The translations under genes were made by a program, and so were the position numbers. The notes below the pieces were generated by a model. The model made no database searches and was not told where the DNA came from. It worked only from the letters and a program-made list of their open reading frames with translations. This document shows positions 25,330 to 34,656 of a stretch of DNA of 64,000 nt, in pieces; the stretch's first letter is position 1; each line of letters opens with the position of its first letter. The DNA is taken from the NCBI GenBank assembly GCA_016840945.1, contig JAEORJ010000339.1, positions 1 through 64,000 of the forward strand, given 5' to 3'. The stretch is from Candidatus Gerdarchaeota archaeon. Its GTDB lineage: Archaea; Asgardarchaeota; Heimdallarchaeia; JABLTI01.

Positions 25330-25962
25330 CTAAATTAAAATAAGATCAAGGAAGTATTCGTGGAATCTTGTATCATCAGTTAGTTCGGGGTGAAATGTAG
25401 TAGCTAATAATTTTCCTTGTTTAGCAGCATAAATCTCATTATCTTCTTTACAGAGAACTTCAACTTTTGGTTTTACACTAGTAATAATTGGTGCACGAAT
25501 AAATACTCCTGGAAATGGCTTCTTGCCTAGAACATCGATTTTTAATTCTTTTTCAAAAGAATCTTGTTGTCTGCCATATTTGTTCCTAATTACATCGATA
25601 TCCATTAATTTTAGCAATGTTTGTGAAAAGCCTTCAACAACATGATCTTTTGATGATTTGGAAAGCATAATAGTACCTGCACATGTACCAAAGATTGCCA
25701 TACCAGCTGTGACTTTTTCTTGTATCTTATTGACAAGTTTATCACCAAATCGTTTCTCTGATACCAATCTACTCATTACAGTGCTTTCACCACCAGGAAT
25801 TATTAATCCATCTAATTGTTCAATTTGTTCTGGTTCTCTAACAAGAATGACATTTGACTTGAAATTCCTACTTCTGAGAACATCATTCATCATATTGACA
25901 TGCTCAAGAACATCTCCTTGAACTGCTAGAACACCAATAGTAATTTCCTTTCGTTTTGACAT
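25330..25962 (-). CDS. pdxT: pyridoxal 5'-phosphate synthase glutaminase subunit PdxT
   Basis: The 210-residue class I glutaminase supplies ammonia to PdxS. It shows IGVLAVQGDVLEH at the N-terminus, PGGEST, the nucleophile in GTCAGTI and the His-Glu pair in FHPELTDD. Start and stop overlap with pdxS by one base, so the two subunits are translationally coupled for the 12+12 complex. Confidence 0.93.
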   Translation of the reverse strand: MSKRKEITIGVLAVQGDVLEHVNMMNDVLRSRNFKSNVILVREPEQIEQLDGLIIPGGESTVMSRLVSEKRFGDKLVNKIQEKVTAGMAIFGTCAGTIMLSKSSKDHVVEGFSQTLLKLMDIDVIRNKYGRQQDSFEKELKIDVLGKKPFPGVFIRAPIITSVKPKVEVLCKEDNEIYAAKQGKLLATTFHPELTDDTRFHEYFLDLILI

Positions 25963-26936
25963 TATGAATCAGCTCCTCTATCTTGCATTCTGTAAGTCAT
26001 ATCTTCTCCAGTTAAACCAAGCATTGCTTTAGTTTCACTAACCATTTCTTGAGCTTCATGAACAACTTCTGGCTTGTTCCAGTAAGATGTTGCTAGGACA
26101 ATAGCTGAAGCTCTCTGCATGGGATCCTCGCTCTTGAAGATACCCGAACCAACGAAAATACCATCTGCACCAAGCATCATCATTTGTGCAGCATCAGCTG
26201 GAGTGGTAATTCCACCTGCTGCAAAATTAACAACAGGTAACCTACCAAGAATAGCTGTTTCAATTACTGTTTCATAGGAAACTTTCATCTCTCGAGCTTT
26301 AAACATCAATTGTTGATTGTCTTCAATTTCTAGTAATCGAGAAATCTCGTTAATCTCATTATTAACCAATCTTATATGTCGTATTGCTTCAGCGACATTA
26401 CCAGTACCAGGTTCACCTTTGGTTCTAATCATGGCTGCTCCTTCATCAATACGTCTAAGAGCACTACCTAAATCCAAAGCACCACAAACAAATGGTGTAA
26501 CAAAATCCCACTTCCAGATATGTCTGATTTCATCAGCAGGAGTGAGAACTTCAGATTCATCAATACAATCGGCACCAGTTTCTTGTAAAACTTTAGCTTC
26601 ATAAGTATGACCCAACCGACATTTGGCCATAACTGGTATTGTTATTGCTTCTAAAATATCATGAATAATTGGTATTGAGGCTGGTCGGGCAACCCCACCA
26701 CTTCTTCGGACATCCAGCGGTAATTTATCAAGAACCATAACAGCAACAGCACCAGCATCTTCTGCTATATGTGCTTGCTCTACAGAGGTTACATCCATAA
26801 TTACCCCACCTTTTGTCATTCTAGCAAAACCTCGTTTTACACGATTGGTTCCTCGTGTTAAAATGTCACCAGCAGGTGCTACTTTTGAGATTTCACCTTT
26901 CTTCATATAGCGTCTTTCAGGAAATACAGGTTTCAT
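25962..26936 (-). CDS. pdxS: pyridoxal 5'-phosphate synthase subunit PdxS
   Basis: The 324-residue barrel makes PLP directly from ribose-5-phosphate, glyceraldehyde-3-phosphate and ammonia. Diagnostic motifs are [25 protein letters not shown] with the first catalytic lysine, [10 protein letters not shown] with the second, and the phosphate site [12 protein letters not shown]. The ATG at 26936 is preceded by GGTGAGGA. Upstream, between the likely promoter and this ribosome site, lie two tandem 14-bp palindromes. The divergent gene encodes a PLP-fold/winged-helix fusion that is the obvious candidate regulator. Confidence 0.95.
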   Translation of the reverse strand: MKPVFPERRYMKKGEISKVAPAGDILTRGTNRVKRGFARMTKGGVIMDVTSVEQAHIAEDAGAVAVMVLDKLPLDVRRSGGVARPASIPIIHDILEAITIPVMAKCRLGHTYEAKVLQETGADCIDESEVLTPADEIRHIWKWDFVTPFVCGALDLGSALRRIDEGAAMIRTKGEPGTGNVAEAIRHIRLVNNEINEISRLLEIEDNQQLMFKAREMKVSYETVIETAILGRLPVVNFAAGGITTPADAAQMMMLGADGIFVGSGIFKSEDPMQRASAIVLATSYWNKPEVVHEAQEMVSETKAMLGLTGEDMTYRMQDRGADS

Positions 26937-26961
26937 TTTTGTGAATCCTCACCACAATATA

Positions 26962-26995
26962 CAAGTTATAACTTGCATATTCAAGTTATAACATG
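26962..26995. promoter_or_regulatory. tandem palindromic operator candidate between pdxS and the ThrC-like regulator
   Basis: A perfect 14-bp palindrome, CAAGTTATAACTTG (26962-26975), is followed by a one-mismatch copy, CAAGTTATAACATG (26982-26995). The start-to-start distance is 20 bases, about two helical turns, so two dimers could bind on the same face. The sites lie within 60 bases of the pdxS start and about 105 bases before the divergent gene. The position, between probable promoter and start of pdxS, suits repression; binding by the neighbouring fusion protein is inference. Confidence 0.6.
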
Positions 26996-27099
26996 CAAAG
27001 ATTGATATAGGTAAAATAAAAATATTTTGTTAGAAGCGTATAATTTAGTAGAAAAAAGTGGATGAGAACTTATCTTTCAAAAGGTGGAAGATTCATATA

Positions 27100-28485
27100 A
27101 TGAAAAAAATTGTCCAATGCCAAAATTGTCATAGGGAGCTAAATCAAGATCAGCGATCATTAACTTGTCCTATGTGTAGCGTTAACTCAGTGGAATTTCA
27201 TTTAGAGAAAGATGGTTCCCCTCAAAAATTAATTAGTGAAGATGAACAAGGAATTTGGCGATACAAAGATTTCTTACCAGAATTTAAAAAACACATTACG
27301 TTAGGTGAAGGAAATACACCAATAAGAATGGCTCTTCACCTTTTTTCAAAAGAGATCCAGTTATTATTCAAATTAGAAGGTAGCAATCCCACAGGATCTT
27401 TTCAAGATCGTGTGTCTCCACTATTGGTTTCAGATGCATTAACGAAGAAGATGAGTGAAATTGTGTGTGCTTCTGATGGTAATTTAGGAGCCTCTTTAAG
27501 TGCTTATTGTGCTTCAGCAGAGTTGAAGAGTATTTGTGTGGTACCAAAAACAATATCACCTGAAAAAAAGACTCAAATGGTTGCTCATGGTGCTGAGGTA
27601 ATTGAGTATGGTGCAACTATTGATGAAAGTTTAATTTTAGCTCAAAAAATGACTGATGAAAATACTTACCAAGCAACACCGGAATTTAATATTCTCTATA
27701 CAGAAGGATCAAAAACAATTTCTTATGAAATAATTGAACAATTGTTACTTAAACCTAATTTACAAATAAAGTTTCCATGGCTTGATTATATTGTTATACC
27801 TATGGGTAGTGGGCGACTATTATATTCCATTTGGAAGGGCTTTAAACAAGCACAGGACTTTGGATTTTTAGAAGGTAAATCATTACCAAAAATTATTGGT
27901 GTTCAAGTCAAAGACCAAGCCTTAGCAGATGCTATATTAGCTAGAAAATCAGCTTTTGAATCAAAAGCCCAAACAAGTGTTAAAGAAAGCAAAGGAACAA
28001 TTGTTTCAATAACTGATAAAGAACTGCTTGAAGCCAGTAAGAAATTGGGGAAATCTGAAGGCATTTTTGCTGAATTCTCTAGCGCTACAGTTATAGCTGC
28101 CATAGAAAAACTTCTCAAAACAAATTATTTTGAAAAAAATGCTACTGTTCTTGCATTAATAACAGCTAGTGGTTTGAAAACATCTGGTGCTTTTCAAAAA
28201 ACAACCTCTCGAGATAAAAAAGTTGAGTCATTTAGAAATTTGGGAACAAAAATTGAAATCCTTCAATTAATTGCTTCTGGAGAAGCAAATTTTGGTTATG
28301 GTATCTGGAAAGCGCTTGGGCAATCATTATCATTACAAGCAATCTATCAACATCTCAAAGAATTGCAAACAGGAGAGCATATTAAAGAAATCACTTCTCC
28401 TGATCGGCAAAAGAGATATCAATTAACAACTAAAGGTAGTAAATTATTACAGAAAATGAAAGAATTAGAAGAGTTATTACCTTAA
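27100..28485 (+). CDS. threonine-synthase-like PLP-fold protein lacking the PLP lysine, fused to a winged helix (candidate regulator)
   Basis: Residues 1-30 form a zinc ribbon (Cys7, Cys10, Cys23, Cys26). Residues ~50-365 follow threonine synthase (type II PLP fold): LGEGNTPI, EGSNPTGSFQDR, SDGNLGASLSAY, PMGSGR phosphate loop and ITASGLK. The Schiff-base lysine of GSFKDR is Gln102 (codon CAA), so normal PLP catalysis should be lost. Residues ~380-461 are a PadR-like winged helix (FGYGIWKALGQ, LQAIYQHLKEL, RYQLTTKGSKLL). The ATG at 27100 follows AAAGGTGG and puts the ribbon at the N-terminus; a GTG at 27058 is the alternative. It diverges from pdxS across two palindromes. I infer a PLP- or amino-acid-sensing repressor of pdxST and itself. 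Confidence 0.82.
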   Translation: MKKIVQCQNCHRELNQDQRSLTCPMCSVNSVEFHLEKDGSPQKLISEDEQGIWRYKDFLPEFKKHITLGEGNTPIRMALHLFSKEIQLLFKLEGSNPTGSFQDRVSPLLVSDALTKKMSEIVCASDGNLGASLSAYCASAELKSICVVPKTISPEKKTQMVAHGAEVIEYGATIDESLILAQKMTDENTYQATPEFNILYTEGSKTISYEIIEQLLLKPNLQIKFPWLDYIVIPMGSGRLLYSIWKGFKQAQDFGFLEGKSLPKIIGVQVKDQALADAILARKSAFESKAQTSVKESKGTIVSITDKELLEASKKLGKSEGIFAEFSSATVIAAIEKLLKTNYFEKNATVLALITASGLKTSGAFQKTTSRDKKVESFRNLGTKIEILQLIASGEANFGYGIWKALGQSLSLQAIYQHLKELQTGEHIKEITSPDRQKRYQLTTKGSKLLQKMKELEELLP

Positions 28486-28575
28486 AATATAAAATTCATA
28501 TCTTTCTAGCTTGATTAATTTTATTTAGGATAAGGGTCTTAGATTGATTAGAAATCTTGGGAAGTTAAGCTGCAG

Positions 28576-29442
28576 TTGAAAAACAAAAAACCAGTTATTC
28601 AAGATAAAGCAAGATTTGATGAGCAAATTGAGAAACTCCAGAATTTTAGAGCTAATCATCAATATCGGAAAACAACAATAAATGGGAATAAATGGGAGTA
28701 TTTACGCTCAGGAAAAGGTAAAGAGATTATACTTCTACTTACTGGTGGTACAAGGGTTGGTGAATCATATGCCGTTTTCCCAACACTCGAGAAACAATAT
28801 TTGGTTATCTCACCGACATACCCGATTATTTACAAATTAGATCAATTAATAATTGATATTGCTGAAATACTTCGAATAGAAAGAATATCCAAAGTGAATA
28901 TCTTAGGAACTTCTCTTGGAGGAATCATTGCTCAAGGTTTTGTTAGAAAATATCCTGAAATGGTTAAGAAATTAATTATTGCTAATACTATGCCACCAAC
29001 TCCTGAGTATTATCGTAGAAATAAATTGATAGTATTTTTACTTAGATTATTGCCTAGATTTATTGTCAAAAGAATTTCAAGAAAACAATTACTTAGCATG
29101 TTTGAAGGTACCCCAATTGATAATCAAGATTTCTGGTATTATTATTTTGAAGAACTCAATAAGCATTATATGGATAAATATTGGATTATAGCTCAATTCC
29201 TAATTGCTCGAGATTTTAGTATCAATTATCAATATAGTCCTAACGATTTGCTTGAATGGTCAGGAAAAATGCTTATTATTGACTCAGAATTTGATTCCAC
29301 TTTTAGTCCAGAGATACAAAAAAGATTGAAGGCATTATATCCAAAAGCTAAAAAGTATACTATTAAGAATGCAGGACATGTCACAGCTTTAAGTAACAAG
29401 GATGAATTCTTTTCAGTACTGTATAATTTTATCAATGACTAA
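28576..29442 (+). CDS. alpha/beta hydrolase
   Basis: A 288-residue alpha/beta hydrolase with the nucleophile elbow LGTSLGG, a candidate acid in DSEFDSTFS and the histidine in NAGHVTAL near the C-terminus, in the order Ser-Asp-His. Before the catalytic domain comes a short segment with LLTGGTRVGES, the oxyanion region. No signal peptide is present, so it is cytosolic. The TTG start at 28576 follows GGGAAG at some distance. The substrate is unknown; esterase, lipase or thioesterase activity is possible. Confidence 0.82.
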   Translation: MKNKKPVIQDKARFDEQIEKLQNFRANHQYRKTTINGNKWEYLRSGKGKEIILLLTGGTRVGESYAVFPTLEKQYLVISPTYPIIYKLDQLIIDIAEILRIERISKVNILGTSLGGIIAQGFVRKYPEMVKKLIIANTMPPTPEYYRRNKLIVFLLRLLPRFIVKRISRKQLLSMFEGTPIDNQDFWYYYFEELNKHYMDKYWIIAQFLIARDFSINYQYSPNDLLEWSGKMLIIDSEFDSTFSPEIQKRLKALYPKAKKYTIKNAGHVTALSNKDEFFSVLYNFIND

Positions 29443-29485
29443 TTTATCATTCGATTATATGGTTTCAAGTAAAAGATTTGTTATA

Positions 29486-30697
29486 TTATTCTTTGGAATT
29501 CAGTTGTTTTTTCTTATTCTTTTTGTAAATAACAACCACTATTATTGCAACAATAATAACAGAAACAATAGGTATAATATAAAACAATATTTTAAGAAGC
29601 AACCAACCATTAACTGATGCCAATTTAGTAGGATAAAGTCTTTCAATTTCATTTGGTAAAGTAATATCAAAGATATACAAATATCCACCATAATATAAAT
29701 TATAATCAGATAACATGTAATCTTTAGTCAATATAACAGCTAAATTATCTTGAAGTATAATTTTCCACATTTCTACTCGTTCTTTATCTCCTGGAAAATA
29801 CTGATCAAGAATAGTTGGTTCCATAATATTGCTTAAATCTAATATTGTAAATGATTCACTGGTTGTTAAGTAGCCTATATCATTTCTAATAACAATCGAT
29901 TGAGCGGAGCTAATATTGTAATGAGTAATATATGCTAAATTACTAGGATTCGAATAATCAAAAATCTGTATACCAAACTTATCACATGTGTAAAGATAAT
30001 TATCGTAAAATATGAGCCCTGCTATTTCAGGAAAAGTATATTCTTTAAGAAATTCTAGTTGATATGAGCTATTAATATTATAAACTACTAATTTATTATA
30101 ATAGGTTGAAATATAATACATATAATTATCTTGAATGTAGAAATGCGAATCATGAAAATACTCATCAAGTGTTGAATTTCCTAATATTGTTATATTGTTA
30201 AGATTAGTTGCATTATATATATAGAAACCATGCGCTTTTCGACTGTATAATGTGTCATTGGTGAGAAATAATTGGTCTGGTTTATATTTCCAATCAGCAA
30301 TTTTAGTATAGCTTGTTGGATTGTCAACAGAATCAATTTTGTTAAGAGAAATGTTGTCATAATAATCACCTACTCTTAAAGCAAATAAAATATTATCATT
30401 AAAATTTGTATAAGCAGTTGATCGATATTGAATTAAATACTCAATGGTAATTTTCTCAGGTTCTTTAGGATTTGTAATATCATAGTAATAAGTATTAAAT
30501 TCTACTTCTACTATTAAAAGGTCATCAACAACTACAAGATTATAGCAACCATAACCAATATCATTGGGTACGAGTTCTGTTTCTCTTTTTTGTATAATTG
30601 CTTTTGAAGATATAACCACCAAACTCAAGCTCTGGCAAATTAATAAAAAAATAATAAACAAACATCTTAATTTACTGAAATGCCATTTAACTCTCAT
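29486..30697 (-). CDS. membrane-anchored extracellular beta-propeller (LVIVD-type repeats)
   Basis: An N-terminal signal or anchor (LFIIFLLICQSLSLVVISS) precedes a ~320-residue domain made of recurring units such as NDTLYSRKAHGFYIYNATNLNNITIL, DNYLYTCDKFGIQIFDYSNPSNLAYI and NDIGYLTTSESFTILDLSNI. Each unit has the G-x-x-I/F-D-x-S-N-P pattern of LVIVD propeller blades. A C-terminal membrane span (IIPIVSVIIVAIIVVVIY) with a lysine-rich tail anchors it with the domain outside. It is rich in Tyr, Asn and Ile, as surface proteins often are. It probably serves protein-protein contact at the cell surface. Confidence 0.75.
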   Translation of the reverse strand: MRVKWHFSKLRCLFIIFLLICQSLSLVVISSKAIIQKRETELVPNDIGYGCYNLVVVDDLLIVEVEFNTYYYDITNPKEPEKITIEYLIQYRSTAYTNFNDNILFALRVGDYYDNISLNKIDSVDNPTSYTKIADWKYKPDQLFLTNDTLYSRKAHGFYIYNATNLNNITILGNSTLDEYFHDSHFYIQDNYMYYISTYYNKLVVYNINSSYQLEFLKEYTFPEIAGLIFYDNYLYTCDKFGIQIFDYSNPSNLAYITHYNISSAQSIVIRNDIGYLTTSESFTILDLSNIMEPTILDQYFPGDKERVEMWKIILQDNLAVILTKDYMLSDYNLYYGGYLYIFDITLPNEIERLYPTKLASVNGWLLLKILFYIIPIVSVIIVAIIVVVIYKKNKKKQLNSKE

Positions 30698-30789
30698 AAT
30701 AACCCCAACTAGCTTATTCTAAAGAATTACTTCTTGAAAAGACTCAGCTATTTTAATTTAATAAATTATAGTGCAAACACAAATATAAA

Positions 30790-32634
30790 CTAATTTATAA
30801 TATAATTATCTAATCCTAAGCGTTTTATTTCTTCTTCTTTAGGTTGACCTGTTTGTCTGTTATAATTACGGTAAATGTACCATTCATTTAATTGAGAAAT
30901 AAAATCTGGAACAAAACCATTTGTTGGTCCTTCAAGTTTTTGCATCATCACTTTAGGTATTTTTTCTAATTCAGGCTTCCACCCTAATTTAATATTAATC
31001 AATCTCTTCAATGCATATAATCTATCACCAAAGAGAATTAAATCCATAGGTTTTACTTCACTTGAGAATACAATACTCAATAATTTAGCTAATTTTGTAG
31101 CTGTAGGGTTATAAAATTGACACAATCCAATAGCATTGAATAATTGCCGATAACTTTGTAGGTGAACTAATTGTTTGACCAAATTGGTATTTTCATGTCT
31201 ATCAGGAAAGTTGGCAATGCCAATTTCAGGATATTCAACACCTTGTTGGGAGAAGTAAGCATCCCCATTTAAATGACATGCTCCACGTGGGCTTGTTGCA
31301 TACATTAGGGCTAATCCACTAAAGGCTCGAGGATCGTGATAAGGAGCTTCTAAACCAGCTATTTGAGGAGCTAATCCTTCACCTTTGTATTTCAATGCTA
31401 AAATTCTGCTTCCTTCAGCTAGCATATTACCTATTCCCTTTCTATAAGCTATCAGTTTCAAGATTTCAATGAGTGCTTTCTCATCACCAAATTTACAATT
31501 GATGTCCTTTGGAAGTTCTTCTTTAGGTATGAATCCTTTTTCCACTAAATCAAATAAAGTGCCAATAGTTCCCCCGCAACTGATAGTATCGTATCCAAAA
31601 TCATTTGCTAAATGATTAGCATAGGAAACAGCTTCTAAATTAGTAATCATTAAATTGGTTCCGAAGGCACTTAAGGTTTCAAATTCAGGCCCATCTGTTT
31701 TTTCAAGTTTATAAGGCCCTTCTTTTATTTCTATTTCTCTCCCGCAAGCAATCGGACAACGATAACAAGTTGACTTTCCAGTTAGAATAGTTTCAGCCAT
31801 GGTCAAACCAGAAAGGGCATTTCCTCCTTCAAGAGTCCCTTTTGACCAATTTTTGATTGGCATGTCGCCATAAAGATCTAAAGCGACATCAACATACCCA
31901 GCGGTACCAAATTCACTAAAGATTTGGGCTGAATAATCATTTTTTATAATCTCATATGTTTCTTTAGCCACTTCTATGAAATCAGTGGTGATGTCAAATT
32001 TATTGTTTGACCCTTTAACAGCTAAAGCTTTAAGATTTTTAGAACCAAAAATTGCTCCCATACCGGTTCGACCAGCAGCTCTTCCACCAGTTGTCATTAT
32101 ACATGCATATTTTACTAAATTCTCGCCTGCAGGACCAATACAAGCGATCTCATATTTAGAATCAGATAATTCTTCACTTATTAAATCAATTGTTTCATAG
32201 GTTCCCTTTCCCCAAAACTTTGTGGCATTCCGAATCTCAATTTGGGAATCTTTTATCACGATATACACGGGGCTTTCTGCTTTTCCTTCTATTATTATAC
32301 CGTCATATCCAGCAAATTTCAATTGAGGTCCAATCTTACCACCAATATTCGATTCACCAAAAATACCCGTTAAAGGTGATCTGGAACAGAAATTAGCTCT
32401 CGCAGTACAATAACCGGGTAAACCTGTTAGAATGCCTGTTAGGAAGTAGATTGGATTTTCTGTTTCAAATGGCTCAGGAATTTTCTCTAGCTTATTAATA
32501 AAATCCCAATAGAGATATGCTGCTAATCCACTGCCACCTAGAAAGAATTTCATTAATTCAGGATTTAAATCTTCAATTTGGTGTGTTTTGTCATTTAAAT
32601 TGATTCGTAACAATTTACCTCGGAAAGCAGCCAT
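30790..32634 (-). CDS. aldehyde:ferredoxin oxidoreductase family (tungsten/molybdenum bispterin enzyme)
   Basis: The 614 residues match AOR from the N-terminus (FRGKLLRINLND, FLGGSGLAAYLYWD) through the pterin-binding segments (FCSRSPLTG, NIGGKIGPQLKFAGYDGI, GGRAAGRTGMGAIFGSKNLKA). The [4Fe-4S] ligands are Cys290, Cys293 and Cys297 in CYRCPIACG and a later cysteine in AIGLCQFYN. It would oxidise aldehydes, or reduce acids, with ferredoxin. The precise clade (AOR, FOR, GAPOR or WOR) is not decidable by eye. An SCP2 protein lies directly upstream on the same strand with a 53-base gap. The MoaD-like gene at 1.8 kb could serve its pterin cofactor. Confidence 0.92.
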   Translation of the reverse strand: MAAFRGKLLRINLNDKTHQIEDLNPELMKFFLGGSGLAAYLYWDFINKLEKIPEPFETENPIYFLTGILTGLPGYCTARANFCSRSPLTGIFGESNIGGKIGPQLKFAGYDGIIIEGKAESPVYIVIKDSQIEIRNATKFWGKGTYETIDLISEELSDSKYEIACIGPAGENLVKYACIMTTGGRAAGRTGMGAIFGSKNLKALAVKGSNNKFDITTDFIEVAKETYEIIKNDYSAQIFSEFGTAGYVDVALDLYGDMPIKNWSKGTLEGGNALSGLTMAETILTGKSTCYRCPIACGREIEIKEGPYKLEKTDGPEFETLSAFGTNLMITNLEAVSYANHLANDFGYDTISCGGTIGTLFDLVEKGFIPKEELPKDINCKFGDEKALIEILKLIAYRKGIGNMLAEGSRILALKYKGEGLAPQIAGLEAPYHDPRAFSGLALMYATSPRGACHLNGDAYFSQQGVEYPEIGIANFPDRHENTNLVKQLVHLQSYRQLFNAIGLCQFYNPTATKLAKLLSIVFSSEVKPMDLILFGDRLYALKRLINIKLGWKPELEKIPKVMMQKLEGPTNGFVPDFISQLNEWYIYRNYNRQTGQPKEEEIKRLGLDNYIIN

Positions 32635-32687
32635 CGTTATAACACCAATAGTATCCTTTTGTATTCTAGCCAGTGAATTACTATTAT

Positions 32688-33104
32688 CTAGATAAAATTA
32701 GTTTCTATTCTTTGAGCTGTAGCAATCAATTCTTTTGCTGCTTTTACTGAACGTAAGACTTGTATCTTATTTCCAACTAAATCGAATTTCTTCATTAATA
32801 TACCTTTAATCGGATCAATTTCACCTTTGATTAATTTTAACCAATTAGAATAGACCCCTATATATTGGTACTCAGTTTTAGGAGCTGTATCACCATCAAT
32901 GAAATAATCAACCTTTCGACATTCTCCATGCCATAAATCAACATAAAAAATAACTTCTACTTTTAAGCCACCCTCAGGTTTTACAACGAATAAGAAATCT
33001 CCTTCCCAATCTTTAGCTGCTTCTTGCCATGCATGACCTTCCTTGCTGTTAAGAGCATCTTTAAAAGCTACAATCCATTCTTTTGAAGGGAAAATTAGTG
33101 CCAT
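32688..33104 (-). CDS. SCP2 (sterol carrier)-like small protein
   Basis: A 138-residue single-domain protein. The segment WLKLIKGEIDPIKGILMKKF followed by VGNKIQVLRSVKAAKELI is the typical last beta hairpin and helix of SCP2-like domains, and the preceding strands (DFLFVVKPEGGLKVEVIFYVDLWHG) fit the fold. SCP2 domains bind acyl or other hydrophobic ligands. It starts 53 bases before the AOR start, so a ligand-carrier role for the AOR is possible but unproven. Confidence 0.72.
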   Translation of the reverse strand: MALIFPSKEWIVAFKDALNSKEGHAWQEAAKDWEGDFLFVVKPEGGLKVEVIFYVDLWHGECRKVDYFIDGDTAPKTEYQYIGVYSNWLKLIKGEIDPIKGILMKKFDLVGNKIQVLRSVKAAKELIATAQRIETNFI

Positions 33105-33215
33105 TTAAATTCAAATCCTAATAATAATGGAATTTAGTGTAACTTACTAGTTAATAAATTTTCAAGTAAAGAAATCAAGATAATTTAGAATTATAAATTA
33201 TCTGAGTTTTTACTG

Positions 33216-33485
33216 TTAATCTTTTTCTTCTCGAGTTATCTTGAAAACTACAGGATTATAAGCATCGGGGCAAGCATGAGTTGCGACATTCTTATCTTTA
33301 AGCCAAGGAAAATTGGCTTCATACATCATAGCATAGATTTTAGGTATCATCGAGTAATGTGCACTTATGCAAAGTTTCCCTTTCATTTCCCCATCCTCGA
33401 AAATGATCTTATCACCTACTTTATGTCCTGCACCACATTCTCCTTTTTGACTTATTACCTCGACAATAATTCGTTTATATGGCAT
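33216..33485 (-). CDS. TIGR04076 family small protein
   Basis: The 89-residue protein carries the family pattern: GECGAGHKVGD with two conserved residues around GH, GKLCISAHYSM, a central FPWLKD, ACPDAYNPVVFKI and a charged C-terminus, with Cys and His likely to bind metal. Function is unknown. The ATG at 33485 has AAGGTGATAA just before it; the GTG three codons earlier lies in that ribosome site and is rejected as a start. It is the first gene of a possible run with the SCP2 protein and AOR on this strand. Confidence 0.72.
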   Translation of the reverse strand: MPYKRIIVEVISQKGECGAGHKVGDKIIFEDGEMKGKLCISAHYSMIPKIYAMMYEANFPWLKDKNVATHACPDAYNPVVFKITREEKD

Positions 33486-33695
33486 ATTTATCACCTTACT
33501 ATAATAAACGAGAAACTTTCCTTTAAAATTTCTCTAGCTCTTAACGAAAAGCGTATTACCTATTACTCTAAAATATTCTAAAACGAATAGCTTTTTAAGC
33601 AAGAGAAGTTAATTTCTGCATACGAGTAAGGAGCCCTCTATTAGCAATTTTGCTATAAATAAAACTCCATTCAACCTTGCATAAGTGTGATTAGA

Positions 33696-34634
33696 ATGGA
33701 TATTGTAGCAAAATTTGGTCGAGATGATTTAGCTGTGCTTTATATTGCTCAAAAAGAGCAAAATTTCTTAGAATTTGTTGAATCACTTCAACCACCTATT
33801 CCACGAGAGAAGAAATGGGTGCTAATAATATCGACTATGTATGGTTGCCCCGTTAGATGTTCTATGTGTGATGCTGGAACCTATTATCATGGGAAAATTC
33901 CTTACAAGATTCTATTGGAGCAAATTGATTATATGGTTTCGAAAAGATACCCTGATGGGAAAGTTCCATCTGAAAAATTTAAGATTCAATTTGCAAGGAT
34001 GGGTGAACCAGCTCTTAATCCTGATGTACTAAAAGTAATGTTAGATTTGCCTTCAATTTATGATGCTCCGGGATTAATACCTTGCATATCAACTATTGCT
34101 CCAATTAAATCACGAGAATTTTTGAATGATTTGATTGAAATTAAGGACAATCATTATTCTAATGGTTTTTTCCAATTACAATTCTCTATCCATTCGACCG
34201 ACGAGGAAACTAGAAGGAAGGTTATTCCTTACAAAATTTGGACTCTAGAAGAGATTGCTGCATATGGTGAACACTATTGGAAAAAAGGTGATAGAAAAAT
34301 AACCTTAAATTTTGCAGCAGAAAAGAACAATCCCTTAGAACCAGAAAAACTCATTGAGATTTTTGATCCGAATAAATTCTTTTTGAAAATCACTCCAATT
34401 AATCCAACAGGAATAGCCAAAGCACACAATCTACAATCAATGATCTCAGTTGAAACTGGTGAATTTGCAAAACAAAAAATCAAGACTTTGGAAGACTTAG
34501 GTTTTGATGTTCTATTAAGTATAGGAGAATTGGAAGAAAACCACATTGGTAGCAATTGTGGGCAACATGCTTTAAAATTCCAAAATGGTACGTATTCAAT
34601 AGAGCAATATCAAAAATATAATTCCCCCTCGTAA
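33696..34634 (+). CDS. RlmN/Cfr-like radical SAM protein (short form)
   Basis: A 312-residue radical SAM enzyme. The cluster motif is C-P-V-R-C-S-M-C in STMYGCPVRCSMCDAG, the later FARMGEPALNPDVL resembles the RlmN MGMGEPLLN block, and the C-terminus has SNCGQHAL, like the RlmN ACGQL cysteine used in methyl transfer. It lacks most of the N-terminal helical RNA-binding domain, so it is shorter than true RlmN (about 350-380). The ATG at 33696 is chosen because GTGAT lies five bases upstream; a GTG at 33687 is possible. It leads a three-gene operon with an isochorismatase-fold enzyme and a flavoprotein. Confidence 0.78.
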   Translation: MDIVAKFGRDDLAVLYIAQKEQNFLEFVESLQPPIPREKKWVLIISTMYGCPVRCSMCDAGTYYHGKIPYKILLEQIDYMVSKRYPDGKVPSEKFKIQFARMGEPALNPDVLKVMLDLPSIYDAPGLIPCISTIAPIKSREFLNDLIEIKDNHYSNGFFQLQFSIHSTDEETRRKVIPYKIWTLEEIAAYGEHYWKKGDRKITLNFAAEKNNPLEPEKLIEIFDPNKFFLKITPINPTGIAKAHNLQSMISVETGEFAKQKIKTLEDLGFDVLLSIGELEENHIGSNCGQHALKFQNGTYSIEQYQKYNSPS

Positions 34635-34656
34635 TAATTATTCATGAGGAATTTAA

